Positions 36,642-45,477 of a stretch of 64,000 nucleotides of DNA are shown one piece after another (the first letter of the stretch is position 1; each line of letters starts with the position of its first letter). Below the pieces are notes generated by a model that searched no databases, was not told the DNA's origin, and worked only from the letters and a program-made list of their open reading frames with translations. Made by a program: the position numbers and the translations under genes. Source of the DNA: an uncultured Lachnospiraceae bacterium. GTDB taxonomy: Bacteria > Bacillota > Clostridia > Lachnospirales > Lachnospiraceae. Location of the stretch: assembly GCA_947382625.1 (NCBI GenBank), contig CANDAG010000004.1:62001-126000 (forward strand). The letters run 5' to 3'.

Positions 36642-36670
36642 ATTAACAGCAACAGAAAGGGAGCGCATAA

Positions 36671-37222
36671 ATCGAAAACCAGACAGAGATCCATTACGCC
36701 CTTCCTGTCAGAAACGGTGTTTATGACTTCCTTCAATTGTCCCGCCAGGTCAGCAAAGCTGCCAATTCCCATAAGCAGACCATGAAAGAAAAAGCGGCAG
36801 AACAGACAGATAAAGAGAAACCAACCGATGGTGAATTCCTGAGTGGCTTCTGGAAAACAGATCGCCTGATACCTGTCATCACCCTTGTAATCTATTTTGG
36901 AGCAGATGATTGGGATGCACCTCTTTCTCTAAAAGAAATGTATTCCAACACTAACGGCGTAATCCTTGCACATGTACCGAATTACCATGTAAATCTAATT
37001 ACGGGATCCAAGTTAAAATATCCTGAAGGGAAAGGAGACGTGAATATGTGTTTGGCGATTCAACAAATGCGGGAAGAAAGCGAATTAGTCGGTCAGATTA
37101 AAGGAGCAGTGGAAACATACAAAGATTTAGAGGTTTCATTGGCTGACACAGTAAAACGTATAGCAGAGAGGTTTCATTTGTCTGAAAGTGAATCCAGTGA
37201 AACAGTAAAGCAATATTGGTAA
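36671..37222 (+). pseudogene. Rpn/PD-(D/E)XK nuclease-transposase family, truncated
   Basis: Remnant of a recombination-promoting nuclease (Rpn, transposase_31 type). Two family segments are recognisable: ENQTEIHYALPVRNGVYDFL with LIPVITLVIYFGADDWDAPL, and the C-terminal KGDVNMCLAIQQMREESEL to the end. The N-terminal 100 or so residues with the catalytic start, and a middle segment, are missing. The frame has no ribosome-supported start at its left end. A good terminator follows. Such genes are selfish or genome-rearranging elements, consistent with the debris around it. Confidence 0.72.
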
Positions 37223-37230
37223 AAAAGACA

Positions 37231-37269
37231 GTGGATGTACCCTTTTACGGGAACTGCATCCACTTTTTT
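37231..37269 (+). terminator. Terminator after the Rpn remnant
   Basis: GTGGATG pairs with CATCCAC, ACCC pairs with GGG inside, and TTTTTT follows. Confidence 0.85.
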
Positions 37270-37274
37270 ATTAC

Positions 37275-37323
37275 AATAAGCTGGCCCGCGAAGCGCGACA
37301 GCGTTTGATATACTGCGAAAGAG
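37275..37323. repeat. Family C palindrome copy 2 joined to an AraC gene scrap
   Basis: The first 33 bp (37275-37307) match family C, arms GCTGGCCCGC and GCGCGACAGC. The following bases GATATACTGCGAAAG are also found inside the AraC remnant (36021-36036), about 170 bp from its own family C copy. The junction falls at a shared TTTGAT, as a deletion between two parts of an AraC paralogue would leave. Confidence 0.6.
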
Positions 37324-37346
37324 ATGTTTTGATGTTTTCCGGGACT

Positions 37347-37375
37347 TTGCTGTTCCCAGAAGAGTGTGCTACAAT
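37347..37375 (+). promoter_or_regulatory. Promoter of the AAA/PD-(D/E)XK gene
   Basis: TTGCTG (37347-37352) and TACAAT (37370-37375), spacer 17 nt, about 65 nt before the start codon. Confidence 0.55.
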
Positions 37376-37439
37376 AAGAAAGTACACGCTGGTGTGCACA
37401 GGATCGGATCAAAGGGCATTGGCAGTAAAGGGGGATGGC

Positions 37440-39137
37440 ATGACAGAGAAGGCGAAGCTTCCTATAGGCATTGAGGATTATGGACGGATCCGTAAAGAGG
37501 GGTTTTATTATGTTGATAAGACGAGGCTAATCAAAGAGCTTCTGGAGCATATGGCATATGTGAATCTGTTTACGCGTCCGAGAAGGTTCGGAAAAACCTT
37601 AAATATGAGTATGTTAAAATACTTTTTTGAGGCGGGTGGCGACGGCTCGCTTTTTGACGGGCTTGAGATTTCAAAAGAAAGGGAACTCTGTGACAGATAC
37701 ATGGGGAAATTTCCTGTCATTTCCATCAGTTTAAAGGAGGTGGGAGGAGAGAGCTTTGAGAGGGCAAAAGGGATACTGCGCTCTGTGATAGGCGATGAGG
37801 CTGTCAGATTTTCTTTTCTTTCAGAGAGCGGGAAGCTGACGGCGGTAGAAAGGCAGCAGTATGAAAAGCTGATCGCGCTGGATGACAAAGGCGAATATGC
37901 CATGTCAGATGAGCTTTTATCCAAGAGCCTTCTGACTTTGTCCCGCTTTCTTCAGAAGCATTACGGGCAAAATACCATCATACTGATCGATGAATACGAT
38001 GTGCCTTTGGATAAGGCATACCAGTCAGGGTATTATGACGCTATGGTGGAGCTGATCAGAGGCTTGTTCGGAAGGGCACTCAAAACGAACAGCAGCCTGA
38101 ATTTTGCAGTCCTTACCGGGTGTATGCGGATCTCTAAGGAAAGCATTTTTACAGGCTTTAACAACTTTAATGTTTATACGATAAAGGATGTACAGTACAA
38201 CGAATATTTTGGCTTTTCCGACGGGGAGGTCAGGGAAATCCTGGGCTACTATGGCTTTTCGGAGAAATATGATGCGGTCAGGGAATGGTATGACGGCTAC
38301 CGCTTTGGGGAACTGGAGATTTATTGTCCATGGGATGTGGTAAGCTATTGTCATGCTTTAAAAATGAATCCGTCCGTGCCTCCACAGAATTATTGGGTCA
38401 ATACCAGCAGCAACAATATCATCAGAAAATTTATTGACAGAGCGGATACCACAGCCAGGGACGAGCTTGAACAGCTGATCGGCGGCGGAAGTATCCGGAA
38501 AAAGATAAAGCAGGAATTAACCTACAGGGATCTGGATTCTACCATCGATAATCTGTGGAGTATTCTGTTCACCACAGGATACCTGACCAGGCGGGGAGAA
38601 TGCGGGGAAGGGCTCACCGGCCTTGCGATACCGAACAGAGAAATTCAGTGGATATTTGAGGAACAGATCCGGGAATGGTTTGATGCGGAAGCAAAAAGGG
38701 ACGTACAAAGGTTGGAGGGCTTCTGCCGGGCGTTTGAAGAAAATGACGCGGCAGCCATAGAGAAGGGATTTACGGCATATCTGCGCAAAACCATTAGTAT
38801 TCGAGATACCAACAGCAGAAAGGAAATGAAAGAAAACTTCTACCACGGGATCATGCTGGGACTGTTTGCAGGCATGGACGGATGGAAGGTAAGATCCAAT
38901 GCTGAATCCGGTGAGGGTTACAGCGATATCAGCGTTGAGGTGGAGGATAAGGAGATCGGCATTCTCATAGAATTTAAATACGCTGAGAAAGGGGCCTTTG
39001 ATGAGGGATGCAGGAAAGCCCTCAAACAGATGGAAGAGAGGAATTATGAGGAGATTCTCATTGATGATGGCATGACTACGATCCATAAATATGGAATTGC
39101 CTGCTACAAAAAGCGCTGCAGGGTAATTTCCGGATGA
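37440..39137 (+). CDS. AAA-ATPase-like protein with C-terminal PD-(D/E)XK nuclease domain, 565 aa
   Basis: Member of the family with an AAA-ATPase-like domain and DUF1703. The N-terminal motif IGIEDYGRIRKEGFYYVDKT and the P-loop TRPRRFGKTLN (about residues 44-54) open the ATPase domain; TIILIDEYDVPLD (about 180-192) is Walker B. The last 100 residues hold a nuclease-type core (SDISVEVEDKEIGILIEFKY). Function is unknown; such proteins occur in many variable copies in gut bacteria. The ATG at 37440 follows AAGGGGG and starts at the family's usual position; upstream codons overlap the promoter. Confidence 0.85.
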   Translation: MTEKAKLPIGIEDYGRIRKEGFYYVDKTRLIKELLEHMAYVNLFTRPRRFGKTLNMSMLKYFFEAGGDGSLFDGLEISKERELCDRYMGKFPVISISLKEVGGESFERAKGILRSVIGDEAVRFSFLSESGKLTAVERQQYEKLIALDDKGEYAMSDELLSKSLLTLSRFLQKHYGQNTIILIDEYDVPLDKAYQSGYYDAMVELIRGLFGRALKTNSSLNFAVLTGCMRISKESIFTGFNNFNVYTIKDVQYNEYFGFSDGEVREILGYYGFSEKYDAVREWYDGYRFGELEIYCPWDVVSYCHALKMNPSVPPQNYWVNTSSNNIIRKFIDRADTTARDELEQLIGGGSIRKKIKQELTYRDLDSTIDNLWSILFTTGYLTRRGECGEGLTGLAIPNREIQWIFEEQIREWFDAEAKRDVQRLEGFCRAFEENDAAAIEKGFTAYLRKTISIRDTNSRKEMKENFYHGIMLGLFAGMDGWKVRSNAESGEGYSDISVEVEDKEIGILIEFKYAEKGAFDEGCRKALKQMEERNYEEILIDDGMTTIHKYGIACYKKRCRVISG

Positions 39138-39191
39138 TCCGGGCAGCGGAGATTGCTGGCAGGCTGTTGATGAAAGTGGGGAGAAAGAATA

Positions 39192-39770
39192 ATGAAGTGG
39201 ATGATCGCATCGGATATTCACGGTTCGGAATATTATTGCAGGCAGCTGCTGGAGGCCTATGACAGGGAAAAAGCCGGGCGGCTGCTGCTATTGGGAGACA
39301 TTCTTTATCATGGGCCGAGGAATGATCTGCCCAGAGGCTATGCGCCCAGGGAAGTAACAGGGCTGCTCAATGCACGCAGACAGGATATTCTGTGTGTGCG
39401 AGGAAACTGTGATACGGAGGTGGACCAGATGGTGCTGGAATTCCCGCTTCTGGCGGACTACTGTGTGATCGCGGAAGGGGAAAGTCTGATCTATGCCACC
39501 CACGGGCACATTTATAATGAGCAGAAGCTCCCGCCTTTACATCGGGGTGACATTTTGCTGCATGGGCATACGCATATCCCCAAATGTACCAGGCATGGCA
39601 GCTATACCTGTTTAAATCCCGGTTCCGTTTCCATCCCAAAGGAGGAGAGCTGGCATGGATACATGATCCTTGAAAAGGGAGTGTTTGTGTGGAAAGAATT
39701 GAGTGGACGGGAGAGGATGCGTTATACGGTGGGGGCAGATTCAGTAACTATGAAGCCGAAGGCTGAATAG
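39192..39770 (+). CDS. yfcE: YfcE-type metallophosphodiesterase, 192 aa
   Basis: Calcineurin-like phosphoesterase cleaving phosphodiesters with bound metal. Motifs are SDIHGS (7-12), GDILYHGPRND (35-45), RGNCDTEVD (70-78), THGH (103-106) and LLHGHTHIPK (122-131). The family usually ends near residue 184. Here the last residues (VTMKPKAE) and the stop codon are supplied by the family A palindrome at 39744, so the repeat has replaced or extended the natural C-terminus. The gene follows the AAA protein by 54 nt with a GGGGAG ribosome site. Confidence 0.9.
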   Translation: MKWMIASDIHGSEYYCRQLLEAYDREKAGRLLLLGDILYHGPRNDLPRGYAPREVTGLLNARRQDILCVRGNCDTEVDQMVLEFPLLADYCVIAEGESLIYATHGHIYNEQKLPPLHRGDILLHGHTHIPKCTRHGSYTCLNPGSVSIPKEESWHGYMILEKGVFVWKELSGRERMRYTVGADSVTMKPKAE

Positions 39771-39774
39771 TTAT
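39744..39774. repeat. Dispersed palindrome, family A, copy 3
   Basis: Arms GTAACTATGAAGCC and GGCTGAATAGTTAT around GAA. It overlaps the end of the yfcE gene and provides its stop codon. Confidence 0.8.
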
Positions 39775-39802
39775 CGATATTTTGAAAAACCCAAATTGGG
39801 GA

Positions 39803-39895
39803 TTGACAGGACAGAAAAAATGGCTTATTCTTAACAGTAAGAAATGGGTTTTCACCGTACATCCTGCTACGGCTTGCTCGTTTCTTTTTTTATTG
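39803..39895 (+). ncRNA. Possible short RNA with its own promoter and terminator
   Basis: TTGACA (39803-39808) and TATTCT (39826-39831), spacer 17 nt, would start a transcript near 39838 with no gene ahead on that strand. About 50 nt later come a CCGTA/TACGG stem nested in AAGAAA/TTTCTT and a TTTTTTT run. The result would be an RNA of about 55 nt, antisense to the last codons of the 39867 gene. The hairpin could also simply be the terminator of the convergent gene. Confidence 0.4.
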
Positions 39896-40385
39896 CCAAA
39901 ATGTCATACAGATATTTTTTGCCATTTTCGGCGTAGTTAATCAAAAGTCGCGCATGGAAAATATTATATCTGACAAGCGTATTTTCCTCATAAACCGGGA
40001 GGGCAAAACGGACATCATACCTGTACCAGCCATATCTGGCGCTTTTATTGTGTTTTTCCTTGCGGTTTTCCTCATAAGCCGGATTTGAGGCGATTTGTAT
40101 TAACTCCGGTATTGCGGTGGCAGCATTTGCTTTAGCTTTCGCATTTGCACCCATAAGGTTTTTCCGGCTTTCTGATTCCGTATATTCTTCGGGCAGTTCA
40201 TTTCCGATAAAGATACGCTCGGCATTTTCCTCTATTTCATAATAGTCTCCGATATATCCTTCAAGATACTGCTTTACATCGTTCCAATCAATCTGGCGCT
40301 TTCCTTTAAAACGGATATCGTTGATTAAGACCAGTTTTTTGCCATCGGCGTCGGTTATGATGTTTACATTCCTGTTTTTGATCAT
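39867..40385 (-). CDS. Hypothetical protein, 172 aa
   Basis: Not assigned to a family with certainty. The last 45 residues (VRYNIFHARLLINYAENGKK, then YLYDILAIKKETS) resemble the strand-rich end found in large polyvalent proteins of phages and conjugative elements, where it stands beside nuclease or toxin domains. Residues 1-40 look like a small beta domain (NIITDADGKKLVLINDIRFK), and the middle is Ala/Asn-rich. There is no signal or membrane segment. It lies alone between two palindromic repeats, suggesting an acquired or leftover mobile-element gene. Confidence 0.6.
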   Translation of the reverse strand: MIKNRNVNIITDADGKKLVLINDIRFKGKRQIDWNDVKQYLEGYIGDYYEIEENAERIFIGNELPEEYTESESRKNLMGANAKAKANAATAIPELIQIASNPAYEENRKEKHNKSARYGWYRYDVRFALPVYEENTLVRYNIFHARLLINYAENGKKYLYDILAIKKETSKP

Positions 40386-40496
40386 CTCATTTGTTCCCTT
40401 TCTTCTCTTGCTTTGTAGATATTATACAAGCTCCTATACATTATAAGTACTTACCCATTAGCATGCAAGCTGTTTGCTGTTCCTTTTTCAGGAATT

Positions 40497-40527
40497 GTAA
40501 TTATTCAGCCTTTGGCTTTAGAGTTAT
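40497..40527. repeat. Dispersed palindrome, family A, copy 4
   Basis: Arms GTAATTATTCAGCC and GGCTTTAGAGTTAT around TTT. It lies in the 306-nt gap between the 39867 gene and the hybrid kinase; otherwise that gap holds only promoter-like sites. Confidence 0.75.
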
Positions 40528-40628
40528 TGAATCTGTCCAATTTTTGTCGCACTGCCAAATGAACAGTATTAGCAGGAGTTTATATTGTCAGGTTACGTTG
40601 GTAATGCAGGGCTGAAAATGGAAATTCC

Positions 40629-40657
40629 TTGAAAGCAGACTGTGGATAGATTAAAAT
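40629..40657 (+). promoter_or_regulatory. Promoter of the hybrid kinase gene
   Basis: TTGAAA (40629-40634) and TAAAAT (40652-40657), spacer 17 nt, about 35 nt before the ATG. A weaker pair TTGTCG/TATTAG lies at 40544-40572. Confidence 0.55.
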
Positions 40658-40691
40658 AGAGATATAAGTCATTTTCCGGGAGAAAAGCAGC

Positions 40692-43271
40692 ATGGAAAAA
40701 AGAACAACACGTTTTTTGAATATAAGTCTTGTTCTGGTGTCACTGTTTATTGTATTCATATTTATCAGCCAGACAGTCTGTATGAACCTTATGGGAGAGG
40801 ATGCGATCCGGCAGCTGGGGATTTTTTATATGTCAGGGATGAGCGAGCAGGTGTCATCCCATTTTGGGACCACCATTGAGCTTCGGCTTTCCCAGGTGGA
40901 GGCAATTGTAAATTCAGTCCCGCCTGAACGCTTTGGCAGTGAAACAGCCATGCGGATAGGGCTGACATATAACGCCCGCTCAACAGGATTTGAATATCTT
41001 GCATTTTATACGGATGACGGAAGCTTTCATATGCTTTACGGCTCTCAGGTGAAAGCAGATGACCCGGAGTCATTGCGCCGTTCCGTCCAGGGAGGCAAAT
41101 ATAATGTCTGCTCAGGAGCGGATGATAAAGGAAGGCCGGTGGTACTGATAGGTGTGCCGGCAAATTATCTTATGGAAGACGGAAACACAAGCGTCGCACT
41201 GGTGGCAGGGCTGCCCACCAGCTATCTTGGAGATACTCTGAAAAACAATATCCAGAGCAATATCATGGAATATTCGATCATCTGTGATGATGGAAGCTAT
41301 GTTTTAAACAACGGTTCAATTGAAGAAAAAAATTATTTTGAACGGGTGGAAAAGCTCTATGAACCCTACAATGGAAAAGAACCGGCTCAGTATGCGGAAG
41401 AGATCCGCAGTGCGCTCCAGGCAGATAAAGATTACACCAGCGAGATCATGATGCGGGGGGAACGCTGGAATGTCTACTGCACGAACCTTCCGAATTCAGA
41501 GTGGCATCTGTTTCTGAAGATTTCCCATAATACACTGGATGAGACGGTGAACCTTCTTCAGAAGAGATGGTCCGGTATTTCAATTGGCGGCTGCAGTCTG
41601 ATCATCTGCGCGCTGCTTCTTATTTTTGTGGGCTATTACCGTCTTACCGGAAGACAGATGCGTGCCTTGGAGGAAGCCAGGGAAACCGCCGAGCAGGCCA
41701 TGCTTTCGGCAGAGCGGTCCAACAGGGCCAAAAATGAATTTCTTTCTAACATGAGCCATGATATCCGCACGCCCATGAACGGCATTATGGGAATGACCTC
41801 TATTGCCATCGGGAGTCTGGACGATCCGCCCCGGGTGCGTTCCTGCCTGAAACGGATACATGTATCAAGCCGGCATCTGCTGGGGCTGATCAATGATATG
41901 CTGGACATGTCCAAGATTGAAAGCGGGAAGCTCACATTAAATATAGAGCCGCTTTCTCTGCGGGATATCATGCGGAATATCATGACGATCATCCAGCCTC
42001 AGATCCAGGAGAAAAAGCAAAGCTTCCATATTTATATCCATGATATTTACCATGAAAACGTATGCGCGGACAGAGTACGCCTGAGCCAGATCCTTTTAAA
42101 TATTTTGGGAAATGCAGTTAAGTTCACGCCGGAGGGCGGAACCATCGAGATTGATCTGTATGAAGAGCCGTCTCCTAAGGGAGACGGGTATGTCCGTTCC
42201 CGGTTGCATATCGGTGACAACGGAATAGGCATGTCCAAAGAATTTCAGGCCATAATATTTGATGCATTCGCCAGGGAAGACAACGCCCGTGTGGATCAAG
42301 TCGCCGGCGCAGGGATGGGGATGGCGATCACCAAGTATATTGTAGATGCAATGGGCGGTACGATCACAGTGGACAGCGAGCAGGGAAAAGGCAGCCATTT
42401 TTATATTACTGTGGATATGGAAAAAGCAATACATCAGGAGAAGGAACTGAAGCTGCCAGAGCAGAATGTGCTGGTGATAGATGATGATGAAAGGGCGGCT
42501 TCTCTTGCGGTTTCATCTTTGAAATCTATCGGACTGCGGGCAGAGTATGCGGCAGATATGAAGCAGGCGCTTTTGATGATGGAGGAGTATTTCAGCCAAA
42601 AGGAACCCGGCTGTATCATCCTTCTGGATTGGGATATACAGGGGCAGGATGGGGTTCAGGTCGCCGGAGCGCTGAAAGAACGTTTCGGAGAGAAGCTGCA
42701 GATCTTTCTTCTCACCGACGGTGAAGAGGATGAGCTGGAGGCAGAAGCCCGGGAATATGTCTGTGGATTTATTTCAAAGCCCTTGTTCCGTTCCGGGCTT
42801 TATTATGGCCTGCGCCAGTTCACAGAGGTGAGGGCGGTGCAGCAGCCGGAAGAGCCAGAGCCGGAAAAGCAGGAAGAGGCAAACGGACTGAAAGGGAAAC
42901 GTATCTTGATAGCAGAAGATAATGAACTGAATTGGATCATAGCCAGTGAGATCCTGAATGAACTTGAACTGGAGACGGAGTGGGCGGAAAATGGACAGAT
43001 CTGTGTGGAAAAATTTGAGCAGTCGGCTCCGGGATGGTATGACGCCATATTGATGGATCTTCGGATGCCGGTTATGACGGGGTATGAGGCGGCGGAAGCG
43101 ATCCGAAAGCTGGGGCATGAGGATGCGCAGAGGATTCCCATCATTGCAGTCAGTGCGGATGCCTTTGAGGAGGACATCCAAAAATGCCTTGACAGTGGTA
43201 TGAACGCCCATACGGCAAAGCCTTTTGATGTAGTTAAAGTTCTCTCCTTATTGGAGCAGTACCTGAATTAG
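40692..43271 (+). CDS. Hybrid sensor histidine kinase with two receiver domains, 859 aa
   Basis: Membrane sensor kinase. One helix at about residues 11-33, an extracytoplasmic Cache-like domain to about 295, a second helix at about 300-320, a HisKA domain with His356 in NMSHDIRTPMNGIMGM, and an ATP-binding domain (GNAVKFTPEGG, GAGMGMAITKYIVDAMGG). The first receiver (NVLVIDDDERAA, LLDWDIQGQDG) and second receiver (RILIAEDNELN, AILMDLRMPVMTGYEA) both keep phosphorylatable Asp. No DNA-binding output is attached and no partner regulator is adjacent. The next gene is an orphan binding lipoprotein, which may present its ligand to the sensor domain (inference). Confidence 0.9.
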   Translation: MEKRTTRFLNISLVLVSLFIVFIFISQTVCMNLMGEDAIRQLGIFYMSGMSEQVSSHFGTTIELRLSQVEAIVNSVPPERFGSETAMRIGLTYNARSTGFEYLAFYTDDGSFHMLYGSQVKADDPESLRRSVQGGKYNVCSGADDKGRPVVLIGVPANYLMEDGNTSVALVAGLPTSYLGDTLKNNIQSNIMEYSIICDDGSYVLNNGSIEEKNYFERVEKLYEPYNGKEPAQYAEEIRSALQADKDYTSEIMMRGERWNVYCTNLPNSEWHLFLKISHNTLDETVNLLQKRWSGISIGGCSLIICALLLIFVGYYRLTGRQMRALEEARETAEQAMLSAERSNRAKNEFLSNMSHDIRTPMNGIMGMTSIAIGSLDDPPRVRSCLKRIHVSSRHLLGLINDMLDMSKIESGKLTLNIEPLSLRDIMRNIMTIIQPQIQEKKQSFHIYIHDIYHENVCADRVRLSQILLNILGNAVKFTPEGGTIEIDLYEEPSPKGDGYVRSRLHIGDNGIGMSKEFQAIIFDAFAREDNARVDQVAGAGMGMAITKYIVDAMGGTITVDSEQGKGSHFYITVDMEKAIHQEKELKLPEQNVLVIDDDERAASLAVSSLKSIGLRAEYAADMKQALLMMEEYFSQKEPGCIILLDWDIQGQDGVQVAGALKERFGEKLQIFLLTDGEEDELEAEAREYVCGFISKPLFRSGLYYGLRQFTEVRAVQQPEEPEPEKQEEANGLKGKRILIAEDNELNWIIASEILNELELETEWAENGQICVEKFEQSAPGWYDAILMDLRMPVMTGYEAAEAIRKLGHEDAQRIPIIAVSADAFEEDIQKCLDSGMNAHTAKPFDVVKVLSLLEQYLN

Positions 43272-43281
43272 AGGAATAAAT

Positions 43282-43309
43282 GTAACTGTTTAAGTACCTT
43301 CACTGTTAC
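43282..43309. repeat. GTAAC/GTTAC palindrome, possibly a decayed family A copy
   Basis: Ends GTAACTGTT and CACTGTTAC with a different centre. It lies just after the kinase stop. Similarity to family A is limited to the outer arms. Confidence 0.35.
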
Positions 43310-43354
43310 AAATAAATAGCTATATAAGTAAAAAAGAAAAGGAAGATTCCCGTC

Positions 43355-44650
43355 ATGAAGAAAATATTGATATTGATCAGCTTACTGACTTCTGTTTTTA
43401 TGTTGTCTTCCTGCGGTGATAAGACACGGAGTACTGAAACCGAAGAGGATGACGCAAGTATTCAGGATACGGAACTGACTTTATGGACTTTTCCGGTGGG
43501 AAACTGGGGGAATCCTACTGCGGTAGCAAATATACTCACCAGCTTTCACAAGGAATATCCCAATATTCATGTCTCTGTAGAGTTTTTAAATTACGATAGC
43601 GGGGATGAAAGGATCAATCAGGCTGTTGCGGAGGGCAGCGCTCCGGATCTGATACTGGAAGGACCGGAACGTCTTGTGGCAAACTGGGGAGAAAAGGGAT
43701 GGATGGTGGATATTTCCGATCTTTGGGGATCCGATAAGGCCGGTGAAATATACGAAAATATAAGGGAGGCCTGCCGGGACAGAAATGGAGTTTATTATGA
43801 ATATCCCATCTGTATGTCCGCGCACTGTATGGCCATCAACTATGATATGTTCAGGGAAGCGGGAGCCCTTCAGTATATTAATGAAGAAACTCATACCTGG
43901 ACTACGGAGGATTTCATAGAGGTTGTTCGTGTACTGAATGACTATGGAGCCGTCCGGGGGTCGGAGATCAGCGCAGGTATCCTGTATTGCAAAAATCAAA
44001 GCGGAGATCAGGGGACGCGGGCGCTGGTTAACAATCTGTATGGCGGATCCTTTACCGATGCTTCCCATACTTATTATACGATAGACAGCGAAGAAAACAA
44101 AAAGGCATTGCAGCTTCTTTATGATCTGGAGGGAATTACCTTTGAACCGTCCCTTACGGCAGCGGATGCCATTGAGCTGTTCTGCAAAAAGGAAACCGCC
44201 ATGTGCTTTTGCTGGAATGCGTCTATTGAGGTTCAGCAGACCATCAACAATTCTGATCTGGATTTTGAGGTGTTTCCGATTGCGTTTCCCACTGACGGGG
44301 AGATGCCAAAGCTTCAGGGCGGAATCTGGGGGCTGGGTATTTTCGACAATGACAGCGAGGAGCGGATAGAAGCGGCGAAAACATTTATCCGTTATCTTAC
44401 CGAAAATGATGACCTGTACACAAGGGCGGTGCTGGCTACCTCCTACTGGCCGGTTCGGGATATGGATGATATCTATGAAAATGACAGACTCATGACAGAA
44501 TACAGCATTTTTATGCCATATATGGGCGATTATTACCAGATCACCGCGGAGTGGACGAAGGCACGTACGGCATGGTGGCAGATGCTGACAAAGATCGGGG
44601 AGGGAACGGAGGTTTCGGAGGCGGTGAAGGGATTCCCTTCTCCGGAGTAG
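43355..44650 (+). CDS. Extracellular solute-binding lipoprotein without permeases, 431 aa
   Basis: Sugar-type (family 1) binding protein tethered to the membrane: signal MKKILILISLLTSVFMLSSCG with lipobox LSSC (Cys20). The fold shows the typical TLWTFPVGNWGN start and APDLILEG motif. No permease or ATPase gene is nearby on either side. Upstream, 83 nt away, is a hybrid kinase with an extracytoplasmic sensor, so the protein probably works as a ligand-presenting sensor component rather than an importer; that is inference from context. Confidence 0.85.
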   Translation: MKKILILISLLTSVFMLSSCGDKTRSTETEEDDASIQDTELTLWTFPVGNWGNPTAVANILTSFHKEYPNIHVSVEFLNYDSGDERINQAVAEGSAPDLILEGPERLVANWGEKGWMVDISDLWGSDKAGEIYENIREACRDRNGVYYEYPICMSAHCMAINYDMFREAGALQYINEETHTWTTEDFIEVVRVLNDYGAVRGSEISAGILYCKNQSGDQGTRALVNNLYGGSFTDASHTYYTIDSEENKKALQLLYDLEGITFEPSLTAADAIELFCKKETAMCFCWNASIEVQQTINNSDLDFEVFPIAFPTDGEMPKLQGGIWGLGIFDNDSEERIEAAKTFIRYLTENDDLYTRAVLATSYWPVRDMDDIYENDRLMTEYSIFMPYMGDYYQITAEWTKARTAWWQMLTKIGEGTEVSEAVKGFPSPE

Positions 44651-44696
44651 ATGGTTACACCGTAACAGTTATAGAACATTTAAGGAGGCATGAGAT

Positions 44697-45473
44697 ATGG
44701 GCTTTATTTTTAAACGCAAAAAGAAGGTTTCCAAAGACGGGACCAGGGTAGATATTATCGGCTACAGCAATGATGATGACCGGGCCTGGGAGCCGGTGGC
44801 AGAATCGGGGAAGTATCTGGAGGAAATGACAGAATACATTGATAAAGTATTTCCCTGCGGGGAGGGGAAGTCCTTTGTTTTTCACGAGATATTATCGGAT
44901 ATTGTACATATTGATGTTAATATCATTCCGCCTGAGGGCAGCAGGGATTACTATATACTCTGGACAAGCGGCATGAGTGACCTGCCGATGACGCTTCCTG
45001 ATGGAGATTATGATAAGAAGGATTATGAGAGAGCAGAGCTTTTTATGTTCCTGCCAAAGGACTGGAAATTCGGAGAGATTGGTGAAAGTGCCGAAGGAGT
45101 GGGGGAAGAGTATTATTGGCCTGTCAGATGGATAAAATATCTTGCCAGATTTCCTCATGAATACAAGACCTGGCTTGGAACAGGCCATACTTTGCCAAAC
45201 GGTGAGGATTACAGCCCCCTTGGAGCAGGGACTGAAATGGGAGGCTTTTTCTTTTTGCCGGTTATCTCGCTGGGAGAAGACAATCCGGGAATCGATGCTC
45301 TTGTCTGCAAGGATGGCACCAGGATCAATTTTTTGTGGGCCATCCCTATGTATAAAGAAGAGATCGAGTATAAGCTTGAGGAAGGGTTTGAAGCAATGAT
45401 GGATTTATTTTCAGATGTAAGCTTTCCGAGAGTGCTGGATCCGAAGCGCAAAAATTACAGGGAGAATTTATAA
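44697..45473 (+). CDS. Suppressor-of-fused (SUFU) domain protein, 258 aa
   Basis: SUFU-fold protein; in bacteria this fold is often an immunity protein of contact-dependent or polymorphic toxins. Visible family features are FHEILSDIVHIDVNIIPPEG, a central WTSGMSDLPM segment, FMFLPKDWKF and the late FLWAIPMYKEEIEY segment. It is soluble, with no signal. No toxin gene is adjacent, so it is an orphan copy. The ribosome site AAGGAGG precedes the start, and the AgrC-like kinase gene starts 4 nt after its stop, so they share a transcript. Confidence 0.82.
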   Translation: MGFIFKRKKKVSKDGTRVDIIGYSNDDDRAWEPVAESGKYLEEMTEYIDKVFPCGEGKSFVFHEILSDIVHIDVNIIPPEGSRDYYILWTSGMSDLPMTLPDGDYDKKDYERAELFMFLPKDWKFGEIGESAEGVGEEYYWPVRWIKYLARFPHEYKTWLGTGHTLPNGEDYSPLGAGTEMGGFFFLPVISLGEDNPGIDALVCKDGTRINFLWAIPMYKEEIEYKLEEGFEAMMDLFSDVSFPRVLDPKRKNYRENL

Positions 45474-45477
45474 CATC

